Shown here: piece by piece, positions 7,991-16,932 of the stretch
How the letters are laid out: each line of letters begins with the position of its first letter
Numbering within the stretch: position 1 is the first letter of the stretch
The notes under the pieces: generated by a model
Database searches by the model: none
What the model saw: the letters and a program-made list of their open reading frames with translations, nothing else
Told to the model about the DNA's origin: nothing
Made by a program: the position numbers and the translations under genes
DNA from: Bacteroidales bacterium
GTDB lineage: Bacteria; Bacteroidota; Bacteroidia; Bacteroidales; UBA1715
Length of the DNA stretch: 46,353 nucleotides
Assembly (NCBI GenBank): GCA_024409235.1
Contig: JAKSUA010000016.1
Coordinates: 1-46,353 of the forward strand
Direction: 5' to 3'

Positions 7991-9243
7991 TAGTTTTTGA
8001 ATTTACGTAAAACGACACATGCGTTATGACCACCAAAACCTAGTGAATTTGAAAGTGCTATATCAACATCTGCTTTACGAGCTTTCAAAGGTACATAATC
8101 CAAATCACATTCTGGATCTGGTTGTTCTAGACCAATTGTCGGAGGAACCATTCCGTCTTTCAATGCTAATGCGCAAACGATTGCTTCAACAGCACCTGCT
8201 GCACCAATCATGTGACCTGTCATTGATTTTGTTGAGCTAATCATTGCTTTTCTAGCATCGTCTTCGCCGATAGCCAACTTAACTGCTTTTGTTTCGCTTG
8301 AATCGTTCAAGTGTGTTCCTGTTCCATGAGCATTTACATACAAACATTCACCTGATTTGTAACCAGCTTGTTCTAATGCATGACGCATTGCTCTTGATGC
8401 AGGAATACCGTCTGGCGAAGGAGCTGTAACGTGGTGAGCATCACAAGTATGACCATAACCACAAACTTCTGCAATAATGTTTGCTCCACGAGCAATTGCG
8501 TGTTCGTATTCTTCCATAATAAGCACACCAGCACCTTCCGCCATTACGAAACCACCACGACGGATGTCGAATGGAAGACAAGCTTGATTTGGATCTTCAG
8601 CCAACGATAATGCACGAGCGTTTTGGAAACCACCGATTGCGATTGGATTGATAGCAGCTTCGGTACCACCTGCAATAATTGCATCAGCATCACCGCGTTG
8701 TATTGCAAGGAATGCTTCTCCTACAGCGTTTGTACCTGTAGCACAAGCAGAAATTGGTGTTAAACAAGGACCTTGAGCTCCGAAACGGATAGCTACATTT
8801 GCGCCACCGATGTTGCCAATCATCATAGGAATGAAAAGTGGAGAGACCATCTTTGCACCGTTGTCTGTCATAACTTTTGTTTGTTTAACAAATGTTTCCA
8901 AACCACCGATACCAGAACCGATATACACGCCTAATTTGTCTGCATCAATATTTTCACCAACAACAAGACCACTATCCTGCATTGCCTGCTGTGATGCAGC
9001 TAAAGCAAAATGGGTAAATCTGTCGCTACGACGAGTGTCTGCTTTTGTCAAACCAAATTCTTCTGGATTGAAATCTTTAACTTGACCAGCAACTTTTACT
9101 GCGATACCAATATTGTCATTTGACTCTGGTAATTCCAACAATGAAATACCACATTTTCCTTGGTATAATGAATCTCTGAATTTTTCAATACTGTTTCCGA
9201 TTGGGGAGATAACTCCCATACCTGTAATAACTACTCTTTTCAT
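7990..9243 (-). CDS. fabF: 3-oxoacyl-ACP synthase II
   Basis: This 417-residue condensing enzyme elongates acyl-ACP with malonyl-ACP. The Cys-His-His triad is complete: C167 in SACATGTN, H306 in VNAHGTGTH and H344 in STKSMTGHMIG. The C-terminal NSLGFGGHNA is also canonical. It is first in the run fabF-fabZ-fabG-fabI-fabD. The usual neighbours of fabF in many bacteria (acpP, rnc) are absent, and no ACP gene lies in the cluster; the only ACP in the window is at 17835-18077. A clear -7 box lies upstream at 9298-9305. Confidence 0.95.
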   Translation of the reverse strand: MKRVVITGMGVISPIGNSIEKFRDSLYQGKCGISLLELPESNDNIGIAVKVAGQVKDFNPEEFGLTKADTRRSDRFTHFALAASQQAMQDSGLVVGENIDADKLGVYIGSGIGGLETFVKQTKVMTDNGAKMVSPLFIPMMIGNIGGANVAIRFGAQGPCLTPISACATGTNAVGEAFLAIQRGDADAIIAGGTEAAINPIAIGGFQNARALSLAEDPNQACLPFDIRRGGFVMAEGAGVLIMEEYEHAIARGANIIAEVCGYGHTCDAHHVTAPSPDGIPASRAMRHALEQAGYKSGECLYVNAHGTGTHLNDSSETKAVKLAIGEDDARKAMISSTKSMTGHMIGAAGAVEAIVCALALKDGMVPPTIGLEQPDPECDLDYVPLKARKADVDIALSNSLGFGGHNACVVLRKFKN

Positions 9244-9297
9244 ATTTATCTTAGTTCTAAACTCTTAATCTATTATACGCCACACATTTCAACCATT

Positions 9298-9305
9298 CAA
9301 ATATA
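9298..9305 (-). promoter_or_regulatory. -7 box TATATTTG upstream of fabF
   Basis: The minus strand reads TATATTTG, an exact TAnnTTTG match, 55 bases upstream of the fabF ATG. It lies in the 131-bp gap after the AMP-ligase gene and would make fabF onward a separate transcription unit. A weak 6-bp hairpin (9360-9374) abuts the AMP-ligase stop. Confidence 0.55.
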
Positions 9306-9374
9306 AAAACTTTATGTTAAAAATATTGAATTTATATACAATGTAGCGTTTTAATTTATAACATTAACAATGTT

Positions 9375-11006
9375 TTACATATACAAAAATCTCTTGATAC
9401 TTCCTTTTGGCGTTTTTGCGAATGGTTCAAAACGCAATTCAAATGTGTTTACCGAAGAGTATTTTGGTATAATGTTATTCAAATTATTGATGTTTTCTTT
9501 CATCACTGCATTTATTGCATTTGCATCAAAACCAGCTTCTTCAATTTGTGCTTCGTTAGGAACGATGATAGCGTGAATTTGAGTGTCGCGTTGTATAACA
9601 ACTGATTCAGCAACAAATGGTTGTGCATTTAAAACAACTTCAATTTCTTCTGGGAAGATGTTTTGTCCGTTGCTTGTAAGAATCATATTCTTGCAGCGGC
9701 CAGAAAGGAATAATGTATTTTCTTCATCCAATACACCAACATCACCTGTACGCAACCAACCGTCTTCAGTAAATACAGCTTTTGTAGCTTCTTCATTTTT
9801 GTAATAGCCAGCAAAAACAATATCGCCTTTAATAAGAACTTCGCCAGGAATACAACTAGGATTTGAAGAATTGATCTTTATGTCTATGTAATTTGCAGGA
9901 ACTTGACCACAAGATTTCGCTTTGTATTTGCCCAATGGACCAAGTGAAATCACAGGAGCAGTTTCTGTCATACCGTAACCTGTTGCAAATGGTGTTTTCA
10001 ATTTGAAAGCCAACAAAGATTCAACTTCAGGAGGAATAGCTGCACCACCTGTTAAAAATCCTTCAACTCTACCACCAAGAGATGACATTACAATATCGTG
10101 TAATGTTTTGCAAAATTCTTCGTTGTTTTCGTAATCTTCCAATTTTGCTTTGTTTTCTTCTGATTTAATCAAATCACCAAGAACATATTCTGTGAATTTA
10201 GCCAAAATCAAAGGTACTGCGAAGAAAATGCGTGGGCGCAATTCCATCATTGCTTTTTTCAAGATGTTTGGTATTGGAGCACAACCTAAGATGCACAAGT
10301 GCATACCTTTACATATAGTTGTGATACCATCAACTGTTAAACCGAAGATGTGTGCGTATGGCAATACGCTCAAATGGTTTTCTCCAGCTTCCAATGGTAA
10401 TTCTCTGTGAAGCATTACAACATTTGCACTGAAATTCTTCACACTCAACATAACACCTTTAGGATTACCTGTCGAACCAGAAGTGTACATTATAGCACAA
10501 ATTTCGTCCATTCCTGCGCCTGCAACAGTGTAATCTTCGTATTTAAAGTTTGCAACAGCATCGTATCTGCTTTCGTACAATTCGTTGAAATTGCCACGGA
10601 ATGCTAGCAATTCTAATGTGTCTGTATCGATTACAGCAATGATTTCAGGCATCTCTTCTATATTCATAGCAGAAAATGTCTTCTTTTCTGTGTAAAGGAT
10701 TTTGCTATCAGAATGGTTTACTAATTTTTGCGTGTCGGCTGGCGTAAATCCATTGAAAAGTTGTACGCTGACAAAACCACCTGTTGTTGATGCCATAAAT
10801 GCTGTCATCCAATTGACGCTACTTTTTGCGTTAATTGCAATTTTGTCGCCTTTTTTCAAACCTGCTTTCTCCCACATTTTTTGTAATGCACAGATTTCTT
10901 TGGCAAATTCTCCGTATGTAAGAGGGCTGTTACCATATAAAGAGATACATGGTTTATCCCAATAGTTTTGTACGGATTCGTTAAATAATTCAATGAATGT
11001 TTTCAT
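9375..11006 (-). CDS. AMP-binding acyl-CoA/acyl-ACP synthetase
   Basis: This 543-residue member of the adenylate-forming superfamily activates a carboxylic acid with ATP and loads it on CoA or ACP. The phosphate-binding loop is MYTSGSTGNPKGV, the adenine motif is GYGMTETAP, the hinge is WLRTGDVG, and the C-terminal catalytic lysine is in TPKGSIKRF. The family's usual length is matched. There is no membrane segment or fused carrier domain. The neighbouring fab genes suggest that the substrate is a fatty acid, for example recycling or import of exogenous fatty acids. The acceptor (CoA or ACP) cannot be read from sequence. A CoA ligase of another acid is possible. Confidence 0.88.
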   Translation of the reverse strand: MKTFIELFNESVQNYWDKPCISLYGNSPLTYGEFAKEICALQKMWEKAGLKKGDKIAINAKSSVNWMTAFMASTTGGFVSVQLFNGFTPADTQKLVNHSDSKILYTEKKTFSAMNIEEMPEIIAVIDTDTLELLAFRGNFNELYESRYDAVANFKYEDYTVAGAGMDEICAIMYTSGSTGNPKGVMLSVKNFSANVVMLHRELPLEAGENHLSVLPYAHIFGLTVDGITTICKGMHLCILGCAPIPNILKKAMMELRPRIFFAVPLILAKFTEYVLGDLIKSEENKAKLEDYENNEEFCKTLHDIVMSSLGGRVEGFLTGGAAIPPEVESLLAFKLKTPFATGYGMTETAPVISLGPLGKYKAKSCGQVPANYIDIKINSSNPSCIPGEVLIKGDIVFAGYYKNEEATKAVFTEDGWLRTGDVGVLDEENTLFLSGRCKNMILTSNGQNIFPEEIEVVLNAQPFVAESVVIQRDTQIHAIIVPNEAQIEEAGFDANAINAVMKENINNLNNIIPKYSSVNTFELRFEPFAKTPKGSIKRFLYM

Positions 11007-11041
11007 AATTTATAATTTTCCTTTTTTAGTATTATCGTCGG

Positions 11042-11089
11042 CGAAAGTATATTTTTCAAGAAAAACAAAACATATAATTCGTACCGAAT
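11042..11089 (-). promoter_or_regulatory. Promoter region with small palindrome before the AMP-ligase gene
   Basis: The minus strand holds TACTTTCG (11042-11049), one base off the TAnnTTTG -7 consensus, with a TTTG at 11066-11069. Just upstream is the palindrome ATTCG-TAC-CGAAT (11077-11089), a possible operator. Confidence 0.35.
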
Positions 11090-11100
11090 CATAAAAAAAA

Positions 11101-11129
11101 AGGACTCAAACAAAAAAATGAGGACTCAA
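11101..11129. repeat. Two direct repeats AGGACTCAA, 20 bp apart
   Basis: AGGACTCAA occurs at 11101-11109 and 11121-11129, each preceded by an A-rich tract, giving two turns of the helix between copies. They lie in the 266-bp gap between the AMP-ligase and lipoprotein genes. Nothing else coding is evident in that gap; it holds only the promoter region and the terminator at 11211-11246. Confidence 0.5.
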
Positions 11130-11210
11130 TGAATAAAATAGAATTATGACTCCGCTTTCATTTCAGGTTTATATCACCTATTAAAAACACTTCACTTAGC
11201 AATGTTTTTT

Positions 11211-11246
11211 GCAAAAAAAATGCCCGAACTTTTGTCCGGGCATTTT
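11211..11246 (-). terminator. Rho-independent terminator after the lipoprotein gene
   Basis: Eight-base arms AATGCCCG (11219-11226) and CGGGCATT (11237-11244) form a GC-rich hairpin. On the minus strand a T-run follows (A-run at 11211-11220 on the plus strand). It ends the alaS-lipoprotein transcript. Confidence 0.85.
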
Positions 11247-11272
11247 GGTTATGCTAACTTATAACAAGTTTT

Positions 11273-12049
11273 TTAGAGTGTGAAATCTCTAAAATCCACC
11301 ATTGCTTCGTTCATCGTAACGACATAATATCCACCATCTTCAAATTCTTTCTTGAATATTGCACGGTCTGTGTTTGGCATTTCTTTAAAACCGGCTGCCT
11401 CAAGTTGTTGGGCATATGCTTCAAGAGATGAAGCTGAAAAGCTGCCAGTAAGTGCAACTTCGTCGCTTGCTACAAGTCTGTAGTTAGTAAAACGGAATTC
11501 TGGTGCTGGCATATTATTTAGCCATTCATATTCACTTACTACATCTTCCCAAGAAGCATTTACTTGTGTAGCATTTTCTAAGCTTTCTAGATAGTCTTCT
11601 AACGCAATTTCGTAGTCCGAACTAATGAGGAATTTTTCTGCCATAAATATGAAATTTTCTTCTACGTATTCAAGACTATACTGATAACCATTGGCAACTT
11701 TATATGTAAGTAAAAGTTCTCCCATTCTGGTTACGCAAAACTTATTATCAGCAAGTTTTTGTATGTAAGAATCAAGGTCATTGCTTGAAATATTGTACGT
11801 AAACATTACCATATCAGCTTCTCTTTCTCCAATATTTGTGTTCAAAATAACACTTCCGTCGCTGAATGTACCTTCCAATTTAGGAAAGGCAGATAGGAAA
11901 CTAGCCTTTTTAGACAGTTGGTTCCATGTACATTTTTCAAGATTGTCGTAATCGAAATCATCATCGCAACTCTCTGAACCGCATGAAATGAATGAAACTG
12001 AAGCCAATAATGCCATGGCTAACAATGCTAATAATCGTAATTTTTTCAT
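11273..12049 (-). CDS. Lipoprotein of unknown function with two repeated domains
   Basis: This 258-residue protein starts with a charged n-region, a hydrophobic core and the lipobox FISC followed by G at residues 20-24, so it should be lipidated and exported. The mature part appears to hold two related halves: one from about residue 50 (FLSAFPKLEG...YIQKLADNKF...YKVANGYQYSLEY) and one from about 168 (WLNNMPAPEF...YAQQLEAAGF...FKKEFEDGGYYVV), with equivalent order of a proline turn, an amphipathic helix and a beta-hairpin. I do not recognise the family. It lies 37 bp after alaS and can be co-transcribed with it. A role at the cell surface or periplasm is all that can be inferred. Confidence 0.8.
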   Translation of the reverse strand: MKKLRLLALLAMALLASVSFISCGSESCDDDFDYDNLEKCTWNQLSKKASFLSAFPKLEGTFSDGSVILNTNIGEREADMVMFTYNISSNDLDSYIQKLADNKFCVTRMGELLLTYKVANGYQYSLEYVEENFIFMAEKFLISSDYEIALEDYLESLENATQVNASWEDVVSEYEWLNNMPAPEFRFTNYRLVASDEVALTGSFSASSLEAYAQQLEAAGFKEMPNTDRAIFKKEFEDGGYYVVTMNEAMVDFRDFTL

Positions 12050-12086
12050 AATAATAATGTGTTAGTTTATAATTATTTAGATATGC

Positions 12087-14711
12087 TTATATTTCATTAA
12101 TTTTATTTTGTACCAATTGCAAAGCATTTGGAATACCTTGTGGATTCTTTCCACCAGCTGTTGCAAAAAATGGTTGTCCGCCACCGCCGCCGGCAATTTC
12201 TTTCGCCATCAACGAAATCAAATCTTTTGCTGTTAGTTTGTAGTCGTCGATTACATCTTGTGAAAGAGCTACGCAGATGTTTGCTTTGCCGTCGATGTTT
12301 GCTGCAAGTACGATGATGAACGAAGCAAGACTGTTCTTCATTGAGAATGCAATGTCTTTCAAAGCATTTGCATTTGAAACAGATACTTCTTTTACGATAG
12401 TCGAAATATTGTTTTTAGATGCAACTTCTTTCAACAAATCTGTTGCAAGTTGTTGTGTCTGCATTTTCTCGAATGCTTCAAGTTGTTTTTGCAATTTTGC
12501 ATTGTCTGCAACTAATTGTTCAACTTGTTTCATCAAGTTAACAGGGTTTTTCAATGTTTCTTTGATTGCACTCAATGTATCAACTTGTTCGAAAATATAT
12601 TGTTCTGCATTGTCGGAAGTAACGGCTTCAATACGGCGGATACCTGCAGCAATAGCACTTTCCGATGTAATTTTCAAGAAACCAATTTTTCCAGTTGAAC
12701 CAATGTGCGTACCACCACAAAGTTCCATAGATTCACCAAATTTGATTACACGAACTTTGTCTCCATATTTTTCGCCGAACAATGCTTTGGCACCCATTGC
12801 TTTTGCTTCGTCAATAGGAAGGTCGCGGAATTCTTCCAAATGAATATCTTGGCGAATCATTTGGTTCACGATTTGCTCAACTTTACGGATTTCTTCGTCT
12901 GTCATTTTTTGGAAGTGAGAGAAGTCGAAACGCAAATGTTCTGGTGTAACCAATGAACCTTTTTGTTCAACGTGTGTTCCAAGAACTTGTTGTAATGCAT
13001 ATTGCAATAAGTGAGTAGCAGAGTGGTTACATTCTGTTAACTCACGTGCTTTTGCGTTAACAACAGCATTGAATTCTGTATCAAGTACTTCTGGTAATTT
13101 TTCACAAAGGTGAACAGTAAGGCCGTTTTCGCGAACAGTGTCAACGATTGTTGTTTTAACACCATTAGCTTCGATGTAACCTTTATCGCCAACTTGACCA
13201 CCCATTTCACCATAGAAAGGAGTTTTGTCGAATACTAATTGGTATAGAGATTTACCTTTTGCAGTTACTTGACGGTATTTTACAAGAGTTACCATACATT
13301 CCGTTGTGTCGTAGCCAACGAATGCGTTTCCTTGTTCGTTAGAAAGAACAACCCAGTCGCCAGTTGAAATGTTTGTTGCCTGACGAGCACGTTCTTTTTG
13401 CTTGTCAAGTTCTTTTTGGAACTCGTCAATGTCCACTTCCATATTTTGTTCGCGGGCAATCAATGTAGTCAAATCAAGAGGGAAACCGTATGTGTCGTAC
13501 AATGTGAATGCATCAACACCAGAAATTTTGTTGCTTCCTGTTTGTTTTGTCTTTTCTATTTTTGAATTCAAAAGATTGATACCTGTAGCAAGTGTTTTCA
13601 AGAATGATTTTTCTTCTTCGAAAATCACTTTGGTAATCAATTTTTCTTGAGCAATGATTTCTGGATAAGCTTTTCCCATTGTTTGGATTAAACAAGGAAG
13701 AAGTTGATACATAAATGGTTCGTGAAGGTTCAAGAATGTGTAACCGTAACGAACAGCACGACGTAAAATACGACGGATTACATAACCAGCTTTGATGTTC
13801 GATGGCAATTGTCCATCGGCGATTGCGAATGCGATAGTACGGATATGGTCGGCGATAACACGCATTGCGATGTCTTGTTTTGCATCTTGACCATATTTTG
13901 TATTTGAGATAGCTCCAATTTCTTGAATAAGAGGTTGGAACACATCAGTGTCGTAGTTCGATTGTTTACCTTGAGTAACCATGGCAAGACGTTCGAAACC
14001 CATACCTGTGTCGATGTGTTTTTTTGGAAGCAGTTCCAATTCGCCGTTCGCTTTACGGTTGTATTGCATGAACACAAGGTTCCAGATTTCGATTACTTGT
14101 GGATGATCGTGGTTTACCAATTCATGTCCAGGTTTCTTTGCTTTTTCTTCGGCAGAACGAATATCAACATGGATTTCGGAGCAAGGACCGCAAGGACCAA
14201 CTTCACCCATTTCCCAGAAGTTATCGTGTTTGTTACCACGAAGTATTCTTTCTTCTGGAAGATATTGTTTCCAAATGTCATATGCTTCTTGGTCAAATTC
14301 AGTTCCGTCGGTTTTGTCACCTTCGAAAACAGTTGCATACAAACAATTTTTGTCTATTTTCAAAACTTCGGTAAGATATTCCCAAGCCCAGCTAACAGCT
14401 TCTTTTTTGAAGTAGTCGCCGAACGACCAGTTTCCAAGCATTTCGAACATAGTATGGTGATATGTATCGTGTCCAACTTCTTCTAGGTCATTGTGTTTAC
14501 CAGAAACACGAAGACATTTTTGAGAGTCCGCAATACGAGGTTTAGTGATAGGAGAAATTCCTAGGAAAATATCTTTGAATTGATTCATACCAGCGTTGGT
14601 AAACATCAACGTTGGGTCGCCTTTAACTACCATAGGGGCAGAAGGCACGATAGTGTGTTGTTTAGACGCAAAGAAGTCTAAAAACGACTGACGTAGTTCT
14701 TGAGCGTTCAT
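12087..14711 (-). CDS. alaS: Alanyl-tRNA synthetase
   Basis: This enzyme charges tRNA-Ala and edits mischarged Ser/Gly. The ATG at 14711 ([14 protein letters not shown]) is the family-typical start; an upstream ATG at 14777 would add 22 residues and run through the promoter. The product has 874 residues, normal for the family. Visible are the class II aminoacylation segment ([13 protein letters not shown] near the N-terminus), the editing-site zinc motif HSATH, and [13 protein letters not shown]. The C-terminal DHHA1 domain ends with [14 protein letters not shown]. Divergent promoter boxes separate it from the M23 peptidase gene. Confidence 0.97.
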   Translation of the reverse strand: MNAQELRQSFLDFFASKQHTIVPSAPMVVKGDPTLMFTNAGMNQFKDIFLGISPITKPRIADSQKCLRVSGKHNDLEEVGHDTYHHTMFEMLGNWSFGDYFKKEAVSWAWEYLTEVLKIDKNCLYATVFEGDKTDGTEFDQEAYDIWKQYLPEERILRGNKHDNFWEMGEVGPCGPCSEIHVDIRSAEEKAKKPGHELVNHDHPQVIEIWNLVFMQYNRKANGELELLPKKHIDTGMGFERLAMVTQGKQSNYDTDVFQPLIQEIGAISNTKYGQDAKQDIAMRVIADHIRTIAFAIADGQLPSNIKAGYVIRRILRRAVRYGYTFLNLHEPFMYQLLPCLIQTMGKAYPEIIAQEKLITKVIFEEEKSFLKTLATGINLLNSKIEKTKQTGSNKISGVDAFTLYDTYGFPLDLTTLIAREQNMEVDIDEFQKELDKQKERARQATNISTGDWVVLSNEQGNAFVGYDTTECMVTLVKYRQVTAKGKSLYQLVFDKTPFYGEMGGQVGDKGYIEANGVKTTIVDTVRENGLTVHLCEKLPEVLDTEFNAVVNAKARELTECNHSATHLLQYALQQVLGTHVEQKGSLVTPEHLRFDFSHFQKMTDEEIRKVEQIVNQMIRQDIHLEEFRDLPIDEAKAMGAKALFGEKYGDKVRVIKFGESMELCGGTHIGSTGKIGFLKITSESAIAAGIRRIEAVTSDNAEQYIFEQVDTLSAIKETLKNPVNLMKQVEQLVADNAKLQKQLEAFEKMQTQQLATDLLKEVASKNNISTIVKEVSVSNANALKDIAFSMKNSLASFIIVLAANIDGKANICVALSQDVIDDYKLTAKDLISLMAKEIAGGGGGQPFFATAGGKNPQGIPNALQLVQNKINEI

Positions 14712-14736
14712 ATATATGAGTTTGTTATAACGGGTG

Positions 14737-14744
14737 CAAAAGTA
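14737..14744 (-). promoter_or_regulatory. -7 box TACTTTTG for alaS
   Basis: The minus strand reads TACTTTTG, an exact TAnnTTTG match, 26 bases before the alaS ATG. It lies only 12 bp from the opposing -7 box at 14757-14764, so the two divergent promoters must overlap in their upstream elements. Confidence 0.6.
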
Positions 14745-14756
14745 ATTTTTTTTGCT

Positions 14757-14764
14757 TATATTTG
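14757..14764 (+). promoter_or_regulatory. -7 box TATATTTG for the M23 peptidase gene
   Basis: TATATTTG matches TAnnTTTG exactly and lies 19 bases before the ATG at 14783. Its last bases include the TTG that would otherwise be an upstream start codon, which argues for the ATG start. Confidence 0.6.
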
Positions 14765-14782
14765 CAAACTCAAACAAAAACT

Positions 14783-15742
14783 ATGGCAAAAAGTAAATTT
14801 AGATTTAATCCAGAAACGCTTCAATATGAAAAAATTGAAACGACCTTCAAAAGAGCCATAGGAGTATTAGTTTCATATATTGTTATGATTGTCATGGTCG
14901 GGTTTGCATTCATGTTTACCTGGCTGCATTTCTTCCCTTCCACACGAGAAAAACAATTGATTGACGAGAACAAAATGTTGAGAAGTCAATATAAAACGTT
15001 AAACGGACGACTTTCCAACATGGAAAAAGTCATGAATGACTTGGCAGACAAAGACAATAATATCTACCGTATGGTATTTGAATCCGAACCCATTCCCGAT
15101 GCAATCAGAAATGGAGGTTTCGGAGGAGTTAATCGTTACGTAGAAATCGAAGCTATTCCAAACATGGAAATTGTAGTGAAAACGAACCAACGAATGGATA
15201 TTTTAATGAAGAAAATATATATTCAGTCGTTGTCATTTGACACTATAGTTGATTTAGCAAAAAACAAACAAGAAATGTTGCAACACATTCCTGGCATCCA
15301 ACCATTGAAAACATATAAATATGTATCTGGATATGGAACCAGAATGCACCCTATTTACAAAACATTGAGAACCCATTCTGGAATAGATTTAGTTGCACCT
15401 TCAGGAACGAAAATCTATGCAACCGGAGACGGTGTTGTAAAAACAGCTGATTTTGAAAGAGGTTACGGAAAAACTGTGGTAATTGATCACGGATATAAAT
15501 ATCAGTCAATGTATGCCCATTGTTCTGAATTGCTAGTACATAAAGGACAAAAAGTAAAACGAGGAGAAGTCATTGCGCTCGTTGGAAACACTGGAGTATC
15601 AACAGGTTCTCACCTTCACTATGAGATTATCAAAAATGGTCAGAAAGTGAATCCTATTAATTATTTTCTTAATGATTTATCGGCAAATGAATTTGAAGAA
15701 ATCCGTCAAATTTCCATTCAACCTAACCAATCATTTGACTAA
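14783..15742 (+). CDS. M23-family peptidoglycan endopeptidase, membrane anchored
   Basis: This 319-residue protein starts MAKSKFRFNPETLQYEKIE, as in a group of Bacteroidota M23 proteins, followed by one membrane helix (about residues 25-50), a coiled-coil linker, and a C-terminal LytM/M23 domain. Zinc ligands are visible in HPIYKTLRTHSGIDL (H and D) and GSHLHYEI (HxH). The domain should face the periplasm and cut peptide crosslinks or regulate amidases. A longer start at a TTG (14762) is rejected because that codon lies inside the -7 box. It is transcribed divergently from alaS. Confidence 0.92.
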   Translation: MAKSKFRFNPETLQYEKIETTFKRAIGVLVSYIVMIVMVGFAFMFTWLHFFPSTREKQLIDENKMLRSQYKTLNGRLSNMEKVMNDLADKDNNIYRMVFESEPIPDAIRNGGFGGVNRYVEIEAIPNMEIVVKTNQRMDILMKKIYIQSLSFDTIVDLAKNKQEMLQHIPGIQPLKTYKYVSGYGTRMHPIYKTLRTHSGIDLVAPSGTKIYATGDGVVKTADFERGYGKTVVIDHGYKYQSMYAHCSELLVHKGQKVKRGEVIALVGNTGVSTGSHLHYEIIKNGQKVNPINYFLNDLSANEFEEIRQISIQPNQSFD

Positions 15743-15875
15743 GAACCGATTTTTTCAGGAAATACTATTTTCTTTCATTTCAATTTAATAGTGTGTAAGT
15801 ATTTTTTGTACATTAGCACCGCAATTATAAACCGAAAGGTTGATTGATTTGTTTAACAATTTTAAACTATAAAAA

Positions 15876-16874
15876 ATGATTAATTACAAAGATCTTGGCT
15901 TGGTAAACACAAAAGATATGTTTGCTAAAGCAGTAAAAGGTGGATATGCAATTCCTGCATTCAACTTCAACAACATGGAACAGCTTCAAGCTATCATCAT
16001 GGCATGTGCTGAACAAAAATCTCCAGTTATCCTTCAAGTTTCTAAAGGTGCTCGCCAATATGCAAACCAAACTTTGCTTCGTTACATGGCAGAAGGTGCT
16101 GTAGAATACGCAAAAGAATTAGGTTGGGAAAAACCACAAATCTGTCTTCACTTGGATCATGGTGATACATTTGAAACATGTAAATCTTGTATCGACATGG
16201 GTTTCTCTTCTGTAATGATCGATGGTTCTCATCTTCCATACGAAGAAAACGTAGCTTTAACTAAGAAAGTTGTTGACTACGCTCACCAATTCGATGTAAC
16301 TGTTGAAGGTGAACTTGGTGTGTTGGCAGGTGTTGAAGACGAAGTTTCTGCTGCTGAATCTCACTATACTAAACCAGAAGAAGTAATCGACTTCACTAAG
16401 AGAACAGGTTGCGATTCTTTGGCTATCTCTATCGGTACTTCTCACGGTGCTTACAAATTCACTCCAGAACAATGTACTCGTAATGCAGAAGGTAAATTAG
16501 TTCCTCCTCCATTGGCATTCGACGTATTGGCAGAAATCGAAAAACAACTTCCAGGTTTCCCAATCGTACTTCACGGTTCTTCTTCAGTTCCACAAGACGA
16601 AGTTGATACTATCAACAAATTCGGTGGTAAATTGCCAGATGCAGTAGGTATTCCAGAAGAACAATTGCGTCAAGCTGCTAAGTCTGCTGTTTGCAAAATC
16701 AACATCGACTCAGACTCTCGTTTGGCTATGACTGCTGCTATCCGTCAAACATTCGCTGAAAAACCAGGAGAATTCGACCCACGTAAATATCTTGGTCCAG
16801 CTCGTGAAAACATGAAGAAAATGTACACTCACAAAATCGTGAACGTACTTGGTTCTAACGGAAAAGCTGAATAA
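15876..16874 (+). CDS. fba: Class II fructose-bisphosphate aldolase
   Basis: This 332-residue zinc-dependent aldolase interconverts fructose 1,6-bisphosphate with DHAP and glyceraldehyde 3-phosphate in glycolysis and gluconeogenesis. It shows the IPAFNFNNMEQ opening, LHLDHGDTFETC with metal-site and catalytic residues, GELGVLAGVEDEV, and VLHGSSSVPQDE. Codon choice is strikingly uniform (mostly GGT, GCT, CGT, AAC, GAA), as expected for a highly expressed gene. A -7-like TACATTAG lies near 15810 with about 60 bases of leader. A strong terminator follows at 16898-16932. Confidence 0.95.
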   Translation: MINYKDLGLVNTKDMFAKAVKGGYAIPAFNFNNMEQLQAIIMACAEQKSPVILQVSKGARQYANQTLLRYMAEGAVEYAKELGWEKPQICLHLDHGDTFETCKSCIDMGFSSVMIDGSHLPYEENVALTKKVVDYAHQFDVTVEGELGVLAGVEDEVSAAESHYTKPEEVIDFTKRTGCDSLAISIGTSHGAYKFTPEQCTRNAEGKLVPPPLAFDVLAEIEKQLPGFPIVLHGSSSVPQDEVDTINKFGGKLPDAVGIPEEQLRQAAKSAVCKINIDSDSRLAMTAAIRQTFAEKPGEFDPRKYLGPARENMKKMYTHKIVNVLGSNGKAE

Positions 16875-16897
16875 GTAATTCTTATATAGAATAATAG

Positions 16898-16932
16898 GGA
16901 GACGCATCAAATTGATGCGTCTCTTTTTTTTT
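16898..16932. terminator. Bidirectional rho-independent terminator
   Basis: Arms AGACGCATCAA (16900-16910) and TTGATGCGTCT (16912-16922) form a perfect stem whose innermost pairs open to a small loop; a T-run follows to 16932. It separates the convergent aldolase and acyltransferase genes. Confidence 0.88.

Noticed and set aside
5126..11006. Aryl-polyene or flexirubin cluster
   Set aside because: The presence of FabI and FabD, one standard FabF with the Cys-His-His triad, and no ammonia-lyase or paired ketosynthases fits ordinary fatty-acid synthesis better.
12277..12843. 188-residue open frame on the plus strand
   Set aside because: It lies antisense inside alaS, which has full family motifs on the other strand, and its translation shows only low-complexity Ser/Cys/Phe runs typical of a shadow frame.
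13923..14486. 187-residue open frame on the plus strand
   Set aside because: Also antisense to alaS, phenylalanine-rich with no motif and no promoter or start context.
14762..14782. TTG start extending the M23 peptidase by seven residues
   Set aside because: The TTG lies in the -7 box TATATTTG, so it would not be transcribed; the ATG at 14783 fits relatives.
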